The notes: a model not told the origin generated them from the letters alone. A DNA stretch of 64,000 nt from Pseudomonadota bacterium (GCA_008501635.1 QQUJ01000018.1:90001-154000); one strand, 5' to 3'; counted from the first letter of the stretch, positions 9,395 to 18,654 are shown. Made by a program: numbers and translations.

Positions 9395-9814
9395 ATGGAA
9401 CTGAAAAACAGCAAGACACACGAAAATCTGAAGGCTGCTTTTGCCGGAGAATCGCAAGCCAATCGCCGCTACCTCTATTTCGCCGCCAAGGCAGATGTGG
9501 AAGGCTATAACGACGTTGCCGCCCTGTTCCGCTCGACGGCAGAGGGTGAAACGGGACATGCTCACGGCCATCTGGAGTACATGGAAGTCGTTGGCGATCC
9601 GGCGACCGGAGAGCCGATCGGACCGACACGCGACAATCTGAAAGCGGCGGTTGCCGGTGAAACCCACGAGTACACCGATATGTACCCCGGCATGGCCAAG
9701 TCAGCGCGGGACGAGGGTTTCGACGAGATCGCCGATTGGTTTGAAACGCTCGCCAAGGCGGAGCGGTCCCACGCCCGCCGCTTCCAGAAAGCGCTGGACG
9801 AGATGGAAGACTGA
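9395..9814 (+). CDS. rbr: Short rubrerythrin (ferritin-like di-iron protein, no rubredoxin domain)
   Basis: The protein is 139 residues; the ATG at 9395 follows CAGGAGG at ideal spacing. It is a four-helix ferritin-like domain. Candidate di-iron ligands are Glu19, the ETGH pair Glu52/His55, Glu89 or Glu92, and the ERSH pair Glu123/His126. The two halves are internally repeated (NLKAAFAGES at 11-20, NLKAAVAGET at 81-90). The C-terminal Cys4 rubredoxin domain of classical rubrerythrin is missing, so electrons must come from another protein. Family members reduce hydrogen peroxide to water in the cytoplasm. It is the first gene of the cluster with the Fe-S protein, the ferritin-like protein and DUF3501. 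Confidence 0.93.
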   Translation: MELKNSKTHENLKAAFAGESQANRRYLYFAAKADVEGYNDVAALFRSTAEGETGHAHGHLEYMEVVGDPATGEPIGPTRDNLKAAVAGETHEYTDMYPGMAKSARDEGFDEIADWFETLAKAERSHARRFQKALDEMED

Positions 9815-9828
9815 TTGAGGCACCAGGG

Positions 9829-9852
9829 GCGGGCTTCGTGCCCGCTCTTTCT
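9829..9852 (+). terminator. Hairpin with T-rich tail after rubrerythrin (terminator or attenuator)
   Basis: GCGGGC-TTCGT-GCCCGC is followed by TCTTTCTC. The stem is short and the U-tract is interrupted. It sits between the rubrerythrin stop and the next gene's start, so it would give partial termination and make rubrerythrin the most abundant product of the cluster. Confidence 0.5.
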
Positions 9853-9884
9853 CAACTGGATTTGATCGTTGTGAGGGAGCATTG

Positions 9885-11225
9885 ATGACAGATGTCAGTT
9901 CCGATCCGGTGCGCGAAGGCAGTACCCAAGCGCCCGAACGCCATCCGCTCGATTGGCAGGATCCGCAGTTTTACGATCAGCCGCTCCTGCTCAAAGAGCT
10001 GGAGCGCGTCTTTGACATCTGCCATGGGTGCCGCCGCTGTTTCAGTCTGTGCAATGCGTTTCCGACGCTGTTCGATGCCATTGACGATTCCGACAGTGGC
10101 GAGATCGACGGTATCGGACACCCGGTCTACTGGGAGGTGGTCGATCACTGCTACCTGTGTGATCTCTGCTTCATGACCAAGTGCCCCTATGTGCCGCCAC
10201 ACACCTTCAATATCGATTTCCCACATCTGATGCTGCGTGCCAAGGCGGTCAAGCACCGTCAGGGACGCGACAAGATCCGCGATAAAATTCTTACCTCCAC
10301 CGATGTGGTTGGACGCATCGCCTCGATCCCCGTCGTGGCCCAGACCGTCAATGCCGTCAATCGCAATGGCATCATGCGCAAGGCCCTGGAAGCGGCCCTC
10401 GGCGTGCATCATGAAGCGATACTCCCGCCTTATCACAGTCGTACCCTGCGCCGGCGGGTGGCCAGTGAAGAGCGGACTGCCACCGCGGTTGGGGATACCA
10501 CGGGGCGGGTGATGCTCTTCAGCACCTGTTACGGCAACTATAACGAGCCGCAGATTGGTGAAGATCTGGTGGCTGTTTTCCGCCACAACGGGATCTCGGT
10601 GCGGCTGCCGGACTCCGAGCGATGTTGCGGCATGCCCAAACTGGAGTTAGGCGATTTCGAGTCGGTGCAGAAAGCCAAGGAGGTCAATATTCCCGAACTC
10701 GTGCGCTGGATCGATGAGGGTTGGGATATTGTCGCCCCGGTTCCCTCCTGCGTGTTGATGTTCAAGCAGGAATTGCCGCTGCTTTTCCCCGACGATCCCG
10801 AAGTGGCGAAGGTCAGGGCAGCCATCTACGATCCCTTCGAGTATCTCTATTTGCGCCACAAGGGCGGAGCACTGAGCAACGATTTCAAAGTGAAGCTGGG
10901 GAAAGTTGCTTACCATGTGGCCTGCCATCTGCGTGTACAGAACATCGGACTCAAGACTCGCGACGTACTGAAGCTTGTCCCTGACACTGAAATTGAAGTG
11001 ATCGAGCGCTGTTCCGGCCACGACGGGACTTACGCGGTGAAGAAAGAGTTTCACGAATTTTCCATGAAGATTGGCCGACCGGTGGCCAACAAGGTGCGCG
11101 ATAGTGGCGCGGATTATTACGCCAGCGACTGCCCGATGGCGGGCCATCAGATCGAAAACGGACTGCGCAACGGCAGCGAGCCCACGCATCCGATGAGCCT
11201 GTTGCGCAAGGCTTACGGTATCTGA
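9885..11225 (+). CDS. Heterodisulfide-reductase-related Fe-S protein (two [4Fe-4S] plus CCG domains)
   Basis: The protein is 446 residues; the ATG at 9885 is preferred over a TTG one codon upstream because GAGGGAGC lies in front. The N-terminal ferredoxin module has Cys46-x2-Cys49-x2-Cys52-x3-Cys56 (CHGCRRCFSLC) and Cys89-x2-Cys92-x2-Cys95-x4-Cys100. Two CCG-type cysteine-rich domains follow, marked by ERCCGMPKLE, PSCVLMF, AYHVACHLR and ERCSGHDGTY. This is the GlpC/HdrB-like architecture of a soluble or membrane-peripheral electron carrier. It has no membrane segment of its own. Its place directly after a rubrerythrin without rubredoxin suggests that it could supply electrons to it; that link is inference. 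Confidence 0.9.
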   Translation: MTDVSSDPVREGSTQAPERHPLDWQDPQFYDQPLLLKELERVFDICHGCRRCFSLCNAFPTLFDAIDDSDSGEIDGIGHPVYWEVVDHCYLCDLCFMTKCPYVPPHTFNIDFPHLMLRAKAVKHRQGRDKIRDKILTSTDVVGRIASIPVVAQTVNAVNRNGIMRKALEAALGVHHEAILPPYHSRTLRRRVASEERTATAVGDTTGRVMLFSTCYGNYNEPQIGEDLVAVFRHNGISVRLPDSERCCGMPKLELGDFESVQKAKEVNIPELVRWIDEGWDIVAPVPSCVLMFKQELPLLFPDDPEVAKVRAAIYDPFEYLYLRHKGGALSNDFKVKLGKVAYHVACHLRVQNIGLKTRDVLKLVPDTEIEVIERCSGHDGTYAVKKEFHEFSMKIGRPVANKVRDSGADYYASDCPMAGHQIENGLRNGSEPTHPMSLLRKAYGI

Positions 11226-11253
11226 AAAGTTTTTACTTTGGGGGAGCAGAGGT

Positions 11254-11541
11254 ATGGCTAATGAGGGATACCACGAACCGATTGCGGAGTTGAGTGCCGA
11301 GACCCGGGACATGCATCGCGCGATAGTCTCGCTGATGGAAGAGCTGGAAGCGGTTGACTGGTACAACCAGCGCGTCGACGCCTGCACCGATCACGAACTG
11401 AAGGCAATCCTGGCGCACAATCGTGACGAGGAAAAAGAGCATGCGTCGATGGTGTTGGAGTGGATACGCCGTCGCGACCCCAGTTTCGACAAAGAGTTGC
11501 GTGACTACCTGTTTACCGAAAAGCCGATCGCGCACGAATAG
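11254..11541 (+). CDS. Encapsulated-ferritin-like protein (EncFtn family), no adjacent encapsulin
   Basis: The 95-residue protein has the EncFtn pattern: HRAIVSLMEELEAVDWYNQRVD followed by HNRDEEKEHASMVLEWIRR. By alignment from memory to the Rhodospirillum rubrum protein, the ferroxidase ligands correspond to Glu30, Glu60 and His63, with Glu29, Trp36 and Tyr37 also kept. In studied members this half-ferritin builds annular decamers, oxidises Fe(II) and is packaged in an encapsulin shell by a C-terminal targeting peptide. Here the protein ends FTEKPIAHE with no such extension, and no encapsulin gene is in the window. A strong GGGGGAGCAGAGG ribosome site precedes the ATG. It lies 28 bp after the Fe-S gene and 22 bp before DUF3501, so it is operonic. 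Confidence 0.88.
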   Translation: MANEGYHEPIAELSAETRDMHRAIVSLMEELEAVDWYNQRVDACTDHELKAILAHNRDEEKEHASMVLEWIRRRDPSFDKELRDYLFTEKPIAHE

Positions 11542-11563
11542 GAGTGATGGGCGGAGTTTGTTG

Positions 11564-12160
11564 ATGGAGAAACTGAATCGATCCGATCTCTACTCGCTGG
11601 AGAAGTACGCCGAGCTGCGCCCTTCGTTCCGCGACAAAGTGATGGCGCATAAACGATCGCGCAGCGTGCCGCTTGGTGAACACATCACCCTCTATTTTGA
11701 AGACCGGCTCACCATGCAGTACCAGATTCAGGAGATGTTGCGCGTTGAGCGTATTTTTGAAGCGGCAGGCATCCAGGAGGAGTTGGACGTCTACAATCCC
11801 CTGATTCCCGACGGGTGCAATTGGAAGGCCACCATGATGATCGAATATCCCGATGTGGACGAGCGTCGTGGAGCTCTGGCGCGCATGGCGGGTATCGAAC
11901 ATCGTGTCTGGGTCCAGATTGACGGCTATGACCGCGTGTGGGGAATTGCCGATGAAGACCTGGAGCGCAGCAATGCGAGTAAAACCTCGGCGGTTCACTT
12001 CATGCGGTTTGAACTGACACCGGAGATGGCGGTTTCAGCCCGCTCCGGTGCAGGTATCGCCATGGGCATCGATCATCCCGCCTGTTCGTTCACTTTGGCT
12101 CAAGTGCCAACCGAGACCCACGCCAGCCTGGTTGGCGACCTGGAAGTCGCTTCCCACTAA
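11564..12160 (+). CDS. DUF3501 family protein
   Basis: The protein is 198 residues starting MEKLNRSDLYSLEKY. The start is placed here because family members begin this way and the longer frame overlaps the ferritin-like gene. Conserved segments seen are RPSFRDKVMAHKRSRSVPLG, FEDRLTMQYQIQEMLRVERIFE, and a C-terminal HFMRFEL plus IAMGIDHPAC segment. No catalytic motif is known. The family is repeatedly found beside rubrerythrin and CCG-type Fe-S proteins (from memory), which suggests a role in iron or oxidative-stress handling. It is the last gene of the cluster; the next gene starts 67 bp later and looks unrelated. Confidence 0.88.
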   Translation: MEKLNRSDLYSLEKYAELRPSFRDKVMAHKRSRSVPLGEHITLYFEDRLTMQYQIQEMLRVERIFEAAGIQEELDVYNPLIPDGCNWKATMMIEYPDVDERRGALARMAGIEHRVWVQIDGYDRVWGIADEDLERSNASKTSAVHFMRFELTPEMAVSARSGAGIAMGIDHPACSFTLAQVPTETHASLVGDLEVASH

Positions 12161-12227
12161 GGCAGCCTGCCAAACTGAACCAAGGTTCTCGCATCGCCTA
12201 CGATCGCGGGTTAGACTAGCGCCCGTC

Positions 12228-12803
12228 GTGAAAACGGGTCGCTTCCACCTCTTTGCTGCACTAGTGTTTTCACTCTGGTTGGGAACCGGGGTGTCACCGG
12301 TTGCGTACGCGGAGGACATACTCTATGGGCCAAGTCCCAAGGAGCGTATGCATCAGTATGCGGCCCCGGGGGATAGACAGTGGAGGGAGCTGACACTCGA
12401 ACTTCCCCCCTACCCGGACCCGGCACGCCTGCGGGGCGGGGAGTTGGTGATCACCGGCGCGCAGCTCACCTACCAGTTGGATGTCGATTCGATCCGCGTC
12501 GATGCTGACGAGGTCGTTCGCTACGCCATCGTCATCACCTCCTCAACGGGTGCACGGAATGTTTTCTACGAAGGTATTCGTTGTCAGACGGCTGAGTACA
12601 AGAGCTATGCCTACGGTAGTCAGGGCAAATGGAGCGCAGCGGTATATCCGCGGTGGCAATCGATCGGGCAGATTGGCAGTTCGAGCCATCGTCGGGAGCT
12701 GTTTCTCTACTATTTCTGTAACGAATACCACCGTCCCGTGACGCGTGATCAGGTATTGGCACGCCTCATCAACCCTTACCGAATCGAGGGGGGACGCCCT
12801 TGA
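12228..12803 (+). CDS. CNP1-like family exported protein
   Basis: The protein is 191 residues from a GTG start (VKTGRFHLFAALVF). The N-terminus LFAALVFSLWLGTGVSPVAYA is a signal peptide with cleavage after AYA. The mature protein contains the CNP1-like core: LPPYPDPARL, a central YAIVITSSTGARNVFYEGIRC segment, and YPRWQSIG. The family is small, mostly beta- and gammaproteobacterial, and named after a neisserial protein; its function is unknown. A periplasmic or outer-membrane-associated location is likely. It stops 31 bp before parE, so it might be read into that gene. Confidence 0.8.
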   Translation: MKTGRFHLFAALVFSLWLGTGVSPVAYAEDILYGPSPKERMHQYAAPGDRQWRELTLELPPYPDPARLRGGELVITGAQLTYQLDVDSIRVDADEVVRYAIVITSSTGARNVFYEGIRCQTAEYKSYAYGSQGKWSAAVYPRWQSIGQIGSSSHRRELFLYYFCNEYHRPVTRDQVLARLINPYRIEGGRP

Positions 12804-12834
12804 GTTTGATACCCCCTGTCCGTCGAGGAGCCGC

Positions 12835-14715
12835 ATGAGCTACGACGCCTCTGCCATCGAGGTGCTCACAGGATTGGACCCGGTGCGCAAACGCCCCGGT
12901 ATGTACACCGACACCAGTCGCCCGAACCATCTCGCGCAAGAGGTGATCGATAACTCGGTCGATGAGGCGATCGCCGGTTACGCCAAACGCATCGAGGTCA
13001 CGCTCTACAAAGACGGTTCGCTGGAAGTGATCGACGATGGGCGTGGTATGCCCGTCGACTTGCACCCCGATCTCAAGATTCCAGGCATCGAAGTGATCCT
13101 GACACGGCTCCATGCAGGCGGTAAATTCTCGGACAAAAATTACGAGTTCTCCGGCGGCCTGCATGGTGTCGGAGTCTCGGTGGTGAACGCCCTCTCCAGA
13201 CACCTGGAGGTGTGGGTGCGTCGCGGCGGCCATGAGTACAACATGGCGTTTGCCGATGGGGCGGTCGTGTCTCCGCTGGAGGAGGTGGGCAAGGTCGGTA
13301 AGCAGAATACCGGCACCACCCTGCGGTTTTGGCCGGATCCGCGCTATTTCGACAATCCCAAGTTCTCCCTGCCGCGTTTGAAACATGTGCTGCGCGCCAA
13401 AGCGGTGCTGTGTCCAGGACTCCATGTCTCGTTTCTCGATGAAGCGAGCGGTGAGCGTATCGAATGGCGCTACGAGGAGGGCTTACGCGACTATCTGCTC
13501 GGTGAACTCAACGGTCTCGAATGTTTGCCCAATGAGGCGTTTGTCGGCCACATGGAGGGTCACCGCGAGGTTGCGGATTGGGCGGTGGTTTGGGTGCCCG
13601 AGGCCGGCGAGCTGATCGCCGAAAGCTATGTCAACCTGATTCCGACGTCCCAGGGAGGTACGCATGTCAACGGACTGCGCACCGGGTTGACCGAAGCGAT
13701 CCGCGAGTTCTGCGAATTTCGCAATCTGTTGCCGCGCGGCGTAAAGATCAGTCCCGATGATGTCTGGGATCGGCTCGCCTACATCCTCTCCGTCAAGTTG
13801 GCCGATCCACAATTCTCCGGCCAAACCAAGGAGCGACTCTCCTCGCGGGAGTGCGCGCCCTTCGTCTCCGGCGTGGTCAAGGATGCTTTCAGCCTGTGGC
13901 TCAATCAGCATACTGATATGGCCGAACGGATCGCGGAGCTCGCCTTGGCTAACGCTCAACGACGTTTGCGAGCGGGGCGCACGGTTACCCGTAAGAAGGT
14001 GACCAGCGGCCCGGCGTTGCCCGGTAAGTTGGCTGATTGCACCCTGCAGGATCCGCTGCGCACCGAGCTCTTCCTGGTCGAGGGTGATTCGGCCGGAGGG
14101 TCGGCGAAGCAGGCGCGCGATCGTGAGTATCAGGCGGTCATGCCGCTGCGCGGGAAAATTCTCAACAGCTGGGAGGTGGACTCATCACAGGTGCTCGCCT
14201 CGCAGGAGATTCACGATATCTCGGTGGCGATCGGTGTCGAACCCGGATCTGAAGACCTCTCGGGGTTGCGTTACGGTAAGATCTGCATTCTGGCCGACGC
14301 CGATTCCGATGGTGCCCACATCGCGACGCTGTTGTGCGCGCTGTTCGTGCGTCACTTCCGGCCGCTGGTATTTGCCGGAAATGTCTATGTCGCAATGCCG
14401 CCGCTCTATCGCATCGATGTTGGTAAAGAGGTCTTCTACGCTTTGGACGATCCGGAAAAACAGGGTGTGCTGGATCGTATCGCCGCCGAGGGGATACGCG
14501 GCAAGGTCAACGTACAGCGCTTCAAAGGGCTGGGGGAGATGAATCCGTTGCAGCTGCGGGAGACCACTATCGCACGCGATACACGGCGATTGATCCAGCT
14601 CACGCTTGAACCCGGTGACAACACCAACAAGATGATGGATATGCTGCTGGCCAAGAAGCGTGCGGCGGACCGCAAGGCGTGGTTGGAGAAGAAAGGGGAT
14701 AGGGCGGAGGTTTGA
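12835..14715 (+). CDS. parE: DNA topoisomerase IV subunit B
   Basis: The protein is 626 residues, close to the usual 630; the ATG at 12835 has CGAGGAG in front. ParE is the ATPase subunit of topoisomerase IV, which decatenates daughter chromosomes. The GHKL ATPase region shows RKRPGMYTDTS, EVIDNSVDEAIAGYA, IDDGRGMPVD and GGLHGVGVSVVNALS. The TOPRIM domain has EGDSAGGSAKQARDREYQ and DADSDGAHI. The C-terminal segment is QRFKGLGEMNPLQL. It is separated from parC by an inverted-repeat element rather than lying directly next to it. Confidence 0.98.
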   Translation: MSYDASAIEVLTGLDPVRKRPGMYTDTSRPNHLAQEVIDNSVDEAIAGYAKRIEVTLYKDGSLEVIDDGRGMPVDLHPDLKIPGIEVILTRLHAGGKFSDKNYEFSGGLHGVGVSVVNALSRHLEVWVRRGGHEYNMAFADGAVVSPLEEVGKVGKQNTGTTLRFWPDPRYFDNPKFSLPRLKHVLRAKAVLCPGLHVSFLDEASGERIEWRYEEGLRDYLLGELNGLECLPNEAFVGHMEGHREVADWAVVWVPEAGELIAESYVNLIPTSQGGTHVNGLRTGLTEAIREFCEFRNLLPRGVKISPDDVWDRLAYILSVKLADPQFSGQTKERLSSRECAPFVSGVVKDAFSLWLNQHTDMAERIAELALANAQRRLRAGRTVTRKKVTSGPALPGKLADCTLQDPLRTELFLVEGDSAGGSAKQARDREYQAVMPLRGKILNSWEVDSSQVLASQEIHDISVAIGVEPGSEDLSGLRYGKICILADADSDGAHIATLLCALFVRHFRPLVFAGNVYVAMPPLYRIDVGKEVFYALDDPEKQGVLDRIAAEGIRGKVNVQRFKGLGEMNPLQLRETTIARDTRRLIQLTLEPGDNTNKMMDMLLAKKRAADRKAWLEKKGDRAEV

Positions 14716-14736
14716 TGGTTTGACAGGTGTTGGGCT

Positions 14737-15260
14737 TTGTGCGGCTGCGCCGCGGTTATTTGGTGCGGGGATTCCGTCCCCGCGGCCGGGTAACTTTCTT
14801 GTGACGACAAGAAAATTACCAAAGAAGCGTTCCCAACGGCCGCGCCGATCTTTGATCGGTTCCCTGCGTTGCTCGGTCTGTGAGGGGTTTCATCGACAGC
14901 GCATCCTTGCGCTGGCGATGAAAGCTTCGCCTTCCCTGGCTCGCCCCTGCGGGCCTTGACCTCACAGCCCTGCGCTACTCGGCGCTGCCGACGGGAGGGT
15001 AAACGTCCTTTCTCCCCTTCAGCGCAGCCGAGCACCGGAGCGAACAGCGGAATAGAGCGAGCGCATGTCTGAGTGATCCCGCAGGGATCGCGAGTTCGCG
15101 AGCGCCGCTGGTCGCGGAGGCGCGCAGGGAACCCGCCAAAGGCGGGCTGCGCTGTGGGGTGTCATTTCTTTTGGCTACTTTTCTTTGGACAAGCAAAGAA
15201 AAGTAGTCCGATTTCGGGGGCGGACTCCCCGATTAAATTCATTGCGGCGCAGCCGCACAA
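14737..15260. repeat. 524-bp hairpin-rich element with perfect 17-bp terminal inverted repeats, between parE and parC
   Basis: TTGTGCGGCTGCGCCGC at 14737-14753 recurs as its exact reverse complement at 15244-15260. The similarity continues inward imperfectly for about 46 bp on each side. Each arm then carries a hairpin: GGTAACTTTCTTGT / ACAAGAAAATTACC at 14789-14820 (one mismatch), and CTACTTTTCTTTG-GACAAG-CAAAGAAAAGTAG at 15175-15206 (perfect 13-bp stem). The interior holds further small perfect hairpins such as GATCCC-GCA-GGGATC (15075-15089) and CCCGCC-AAA-GGCGGG (15132-15146). Reading frames across it are not gene-like. It fits a non-autonomous, MITE-like repeat; similar hairpin-bounded repeats occur in other gammaproteobacteria (from memory). 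No target duplication is obvious. Confidence 0.75.
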
Positions 15261-15292
15261 TCAATTGAGACAAAGCTGATAAAGACAAAACC

Positions 15293-17551
15293 ATGATCGA
15301 ATCCGGCGAGCTCAACTTCGAAGGCGTGGAGAAACTCCCGCTCAAGACCTTTACCGAACAGGCGTACTTGAACTACTCGATGTACGTCATCCTTGATCGT
15401 GCGCTGCCAAATGTCGGCGACGGAATGAAACCGGTTCAACGACGCATCGTCTACGCCATGTCGGAACTGGGGCTCAATGCGGCGGCAAAGTTCAAGAAAT
15501 CAGCGCGCACCGTGGGCGACGTGCTGGGTAAGTTCCATCCTCACGGGGACAGCGCCTGTTACGAGGCGATGGTATTGATGGCGCAACCCTTCTCCTATCG
15601 CTACCCACTGATCGATGGGCAGGGCAACTGGGGCTCGCCGGACGATCCGAAATCCTTTGCCGCCATGCGTTATACGGAAGCCAGGCTCACCAGGTTCGCA
15701 GAGGTCCTGCTCAGCGAGTTGGGACAGGGCACCGTGGATTGGGGTCCCAACTTCGACGGCACCCTGGAAGAGCCCAAGGTGCTACCCGCGCGATTGCCCA
15801 CGGTATTGCTCAACGGCGCCATGGGTATCGCTGTGGGTATGGCCACCGATATCCCGCCGCACAACGTTCGCGAAGTGGCGAGCGCGGCCATCCGCTTGCT
15901 GGAGCATCCCAAAACCACCGTAGCCGATCTCTGCGAGCACGTGCTTGGCCCGGATTATCCCACCGAGGCGGAGATCATCACCCCGCGCGAGGAGTTAAAG
16001 CGACTCTACGAGACCGGCAACGGCTCGGTGCGCACCCGGGCCCGCTGGGAGATCGAGAACGGCGATGTGATCATCACCGCGTTACCGCATCAGGTGTCGG
16101 GTGCGCGCATTCTTGAGCAGATCGCGCAGCAGATGCAGGCCAAAAAATTGCCCATGGTCGAGGATCTGCGCGACGAGTCGGATCACGAGAATCCCACGCG
16201 CCTGGTTATCGTGCCGCGCTCCAACCGGATCGATATCGAGGGTCTGATGTCGCACCTGTTTGCCACTACCGATCTGGAGCGCACCCATCGCGTCAACCTC
16301 AACATGATCGGCCTCGATGGCCGCCCGCGGGTGCATAATCTGCGCGAGGTGCTCAGTGAGTGGCTCAACTTTCGTACCGCGACGGTACGCAGGCGGCTGC
16401 AGTGGCGTCTCGATAAGGTGCTCGAGCGGTTGCATACCCTCGACGGTCTGCTGATTGCCTACCTCAACATCGATGAAGTGATCGCCATTATCCGTACCGA
16501 AGACCACCCCAAGGCGGTGTTGATGGGACGCTTCCAGCTCACCGAGGCTCAAGCCGAAGCGATCCTCAATCTCAGGCTGCGTCACCTAGCCAGACTTGAG
16601 GAGATGAAGATCCGCGGTGAGCAGGCGGAACTCGCCGATGAGCGCAGTCAGTTGGAGAAAGTGCTCAATTCACCCAAACGGCTGCGCACGCTGATCCGCG
16701 ACGAAATCGCTGCCGATGCGGAGACCTACGGCGATGCGCGACGTTCGCCATTGATCGAACGCCGGGCCGCACAGGCACTGGACGAAACCCAGTTGGTGCC
16801 CACCGAACCGCTGACGGTGGTGCTTTCGGAGAAAGGCTGGGTGCGGGCCGCCAAGGGTCATGACATCGATTGCACAACGCTGGCTTACAAGGCTGGTGAT
16901 GGCTTCCTGAGCGCAGCGCGCGGACGCAGTAACCAGCCCGCGGTTTTCATCGACTCCACCGGGCGCAGCTATTCGCTGCCGGCTCACACCTTCCCGTCGG
17001 CACGCGGCCAGGGGGAACCGTTGACGGGGCGTTTGTCGCCGCCTTCGGGTGCGTCGTTTCGCGCGGTGCTGATGGGCCCACCGGAGAGTCGACTGCTGCT
17101 CTGCTCCGATGCCGGTTATGGATTCATCACCAAACTGGAGGAGTTGCTGGCCAAGAACAAGTCGGGTAAGGCGGTGCTTGCGCTGCCGCGCGGGGCGCAG
17201 GTGCTGCCACCGTGCTGGGTCAGTGATCCGCAGAGCGACCTGATTGCGGCGATCAGCAGCCGTGGCAATCTTCTGGTTTTCCACGCCGCGGAGTTACCGG
17301 AACTCGGTAAAGGCAAGGGCAACAAGCTGATCGGGATTCCATCGGCGCGGGTAAAAAATCGCGAGGAGGTGATGATTGCCGCCCTCAGTATTCCCGAGGG
17401 CGGCGTATTGACGCTCTATTGCGGAAAACGACATATGAATCTACGTTACAGCGACCTGCTGGCACAGCTGGGCGAACGCGGCAGACGCGGCAATCGGCTA
17501 CCACGCGGATTTCAGAATGTCGATCGCGCGGAGGTAGAAACCAAGGCGTAA
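15293..17551 (+). CDS. parC: DNA topoisomerase IV subunit A
   Basis: The protein is 752 residues, the usual ParC length. It is the DNA-breakage and rejoining subunit. The winged-helix region shows [19 protein letters not shown] and [15 protein letters not shown]. The catalytic Tyr127 is in MRYTEARL. The quinolone-determining positions are wild type (Ser87 and Glu91, equivalent to E. coli Ser80 and Glu84). The C-terminal half carries the beta-pinwheel repeats. The start [17 protein letters not shown] is 32 bp beyond the inverted-repeat element, so the element sits in its leader or promoter region and could influence its expression. Confidence 0.98.
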   Translation: MIESGELNFEGVEKLPLKTFTEQAYLNYSMYVILDRALPNVGDGMKPVQRRIVYAMSELGLNAAAKFKKSARTVGDVLGKFHPHGDSACYEAMVLMAQPFSYRYPLIDGQGNWGSPDDPKSFAAMRYTEARLTRFAEVLLSELGQGTVDWGPNFDGTLEEPKVLPARLPTVLLNGAMGIAVGMATDIPPHNVREVASAAIRLLEHPKTTVADLCEHVLGPDYPTEAEIITPREELKRLYETGNGSVRTRARWEIENGDVIITALPHQVSGARILEQIAQQMQAKKLPMVEDLRDESDHENPTRLVIVPRSNRIDIEGLMSHLFATTDLERTHRVNLNMIGLDGRPRVHNLREVLSEWLNFRTATVRRRLQWRLDKVLERLHTLDGLLIAYLNIDEVIAIIRTEDHPKAVLMGRFQLTEAQAEAILNLRLRHLARLEEMKIRGEQAELADERSQLEKVLNSPKRLRTLIRDEIAADAETYGDARRSPLIERRAAQALDETQLVPTEPLTVVLSEKGWVRAAKGHDIDCTTLAYKAGDGFLSAARGRSNQPAVFIDSTGRSYSLPAHTFPSARGQGEPLTGRLSPPSGASFRAVLMGPPESRLLLCSDAGYGFITKLEELLAKNKSGKAVLALPRGAQVLPPCWVSDPQSDLIAAISSRGNLLVFHAAELPELGKGKGNKLIGIPSARVKNREEVMIAALSIPEGGVLTLYCGKRHMNLRYSDLLAQLGERGRRGNRLPRGFQNVDRAEVETKA

Positions 17552-17562
17552 CCCAAGACGCT

Positions 17563-18645
17563 TCAGGGCTGCGCGGGAAGCTGCTGGCTGCGCAACCGTT
17601 CCAGTTTCTCGATGACCCGATCAGCCCGGTCAAGGCGAGCCTGGGCCAAGGTGTTGGAGGGATCGAGAATGACCACCTCCTGCCACAGGTCGCGCGCTTG
17701 GCGAAACAGGCCGCGGCGGTAGAGCGAATTTCCTTCGTTGAGCAGATGCTCGACTCGCGTCTGTTTGTTGAGCTGGAACTCGGCGTCGAGCTTGGCAAGC
17801 GCCGGGTCTTGATTGTCGATGGCCTGAGCGGCGGCCAGGGCGTCGCGCGCGGCGACCAGGTCATCGTCCGTCAGCGCTTTGCGCGCGGCAGCGAGGTAAT
17901 TCTCAAACTGACGACGCACTTGAACCACCTGAGCTTTGTGCCGGCGTTCGCGACTGGCCGATCGTTGCTTCTCACGCGACACACGCAGCGCGTTCAGCCC
18001 TTTGCTTGCGGCGGGATCGGGCTGGATTTGCTGCGCCAACGTAAAACTCCTTTCGGCGATCGTGACCTTGCCCTCTTTCAGGGCACGCTGCCCCTGCGCG
18101 ATCAGCGCCGGGTGCAGGCGCGCCAGTTCCTGGTCGATATCTGCGAGTTTCCAGCCGTCTGTCCAGTTGGCGCCCGCCAGCGTGCGGCGTTTTTCGAGCA
18201 CGCCTCGCTGCTGCAGTAGCCAGCTGCCGCGAGCCAGCATGAGATCGGTGTCGAGTTCGGCGAGGCGGTGTTCCTGCTCGGCCTTCAATTCAGCGCGTGC
18301 CTGCAGTAGCGGGGTGCTTTCCGGGTAGCGAACCAGTGCCGCATCGATCGCTTCCAGAGCCCCCTTCCAGTCGCCCTCATCCTGGCGCGTCCGCGCCTCG
18401 GCAATGACTTGTTGCTCGTAGCGAAAGGCCTGATAGATCGCCTCGTGACGGAGTTTTAACAGCCCGGTATTGCCGGGATCGCGCTGCGCCATCTCCTGGA
18501 GGCGGGAGAGCGCCGTGCCGTAGCGCTGCTGCTCCAAAAGCTGGTCGATTTCGCTGGTGGAGCCCGGCCAGTGGAGGCCCGGCGCGCTGCAGCCAGCCAG
18601 GGCGAAAAGTATCAGCAACAAGCTAAAACGCTGCGGGTCGAGCAT
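17563..18645 (-). CDS. TPR-type repeat lipoprotein
   Basis: The protein is 360 residues. The N-terminus RFSLLLILFALAGCSAPG has a lipobox (LAGC, lipidated Cys19), so the protein is an inner- or outer-membrane lipoprotein facing the periplasm. The rest is all-helical. It has tetratricopeptide-like repeats near residues 28-60, 80-110 and 300-350 (for example GNSLYRRGLFRQARDLWQEVVILDPSNTLAQAR), plus a charged, probably coiled-coil centre. The function is probably protein-protein scaffolding; no catalytic motif is seen. It starts 9 bp after the stop of the adenylate-cyclase gene, so the two form an operon. The pairing suggests a shared signalling or envelope-sensing role, which is inference. Confidence 0.8.
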   Translation of the reverse strand: MLDPQRFSLLLILFALAGCSAPGLHWPGSTSEIDQLLEQQRYGTALSRLQEMAQRDPGNTGLLKLRHEAIYQAFRYEQQVIAEARTRQDEGDWKGALEAIDAALVRYPESTPLLQARAELKAEQEHRLAELDTDLMLARGSWLLQQRGVLEKRRTLAGANWTDGWKLADIDQELARLHPALIAQGQRALKEGKVTIAERSFTLAQQIQPDPAASKGLNALRVSREKQRSASRERRHKAQVVQVRRQFENYLAAARKALTDDDLVAARDALAAAQAIDNQDPALAKLDAEFQLNKQTRVEHLLNEGNSLYRRGLFRQARDLWQEVVILDPSNTLAQARLDRADRVIEKLERLRSQQLPAQP

Positions 18646-18654
18646 GGCGAATGA

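Noticed and set aside
14436-15279. Several reading frames across the parE-parC gap
   Set aside because: They read through the hairpin-rich inverted-repeat element; no ribosome sites, no recognisable domains.
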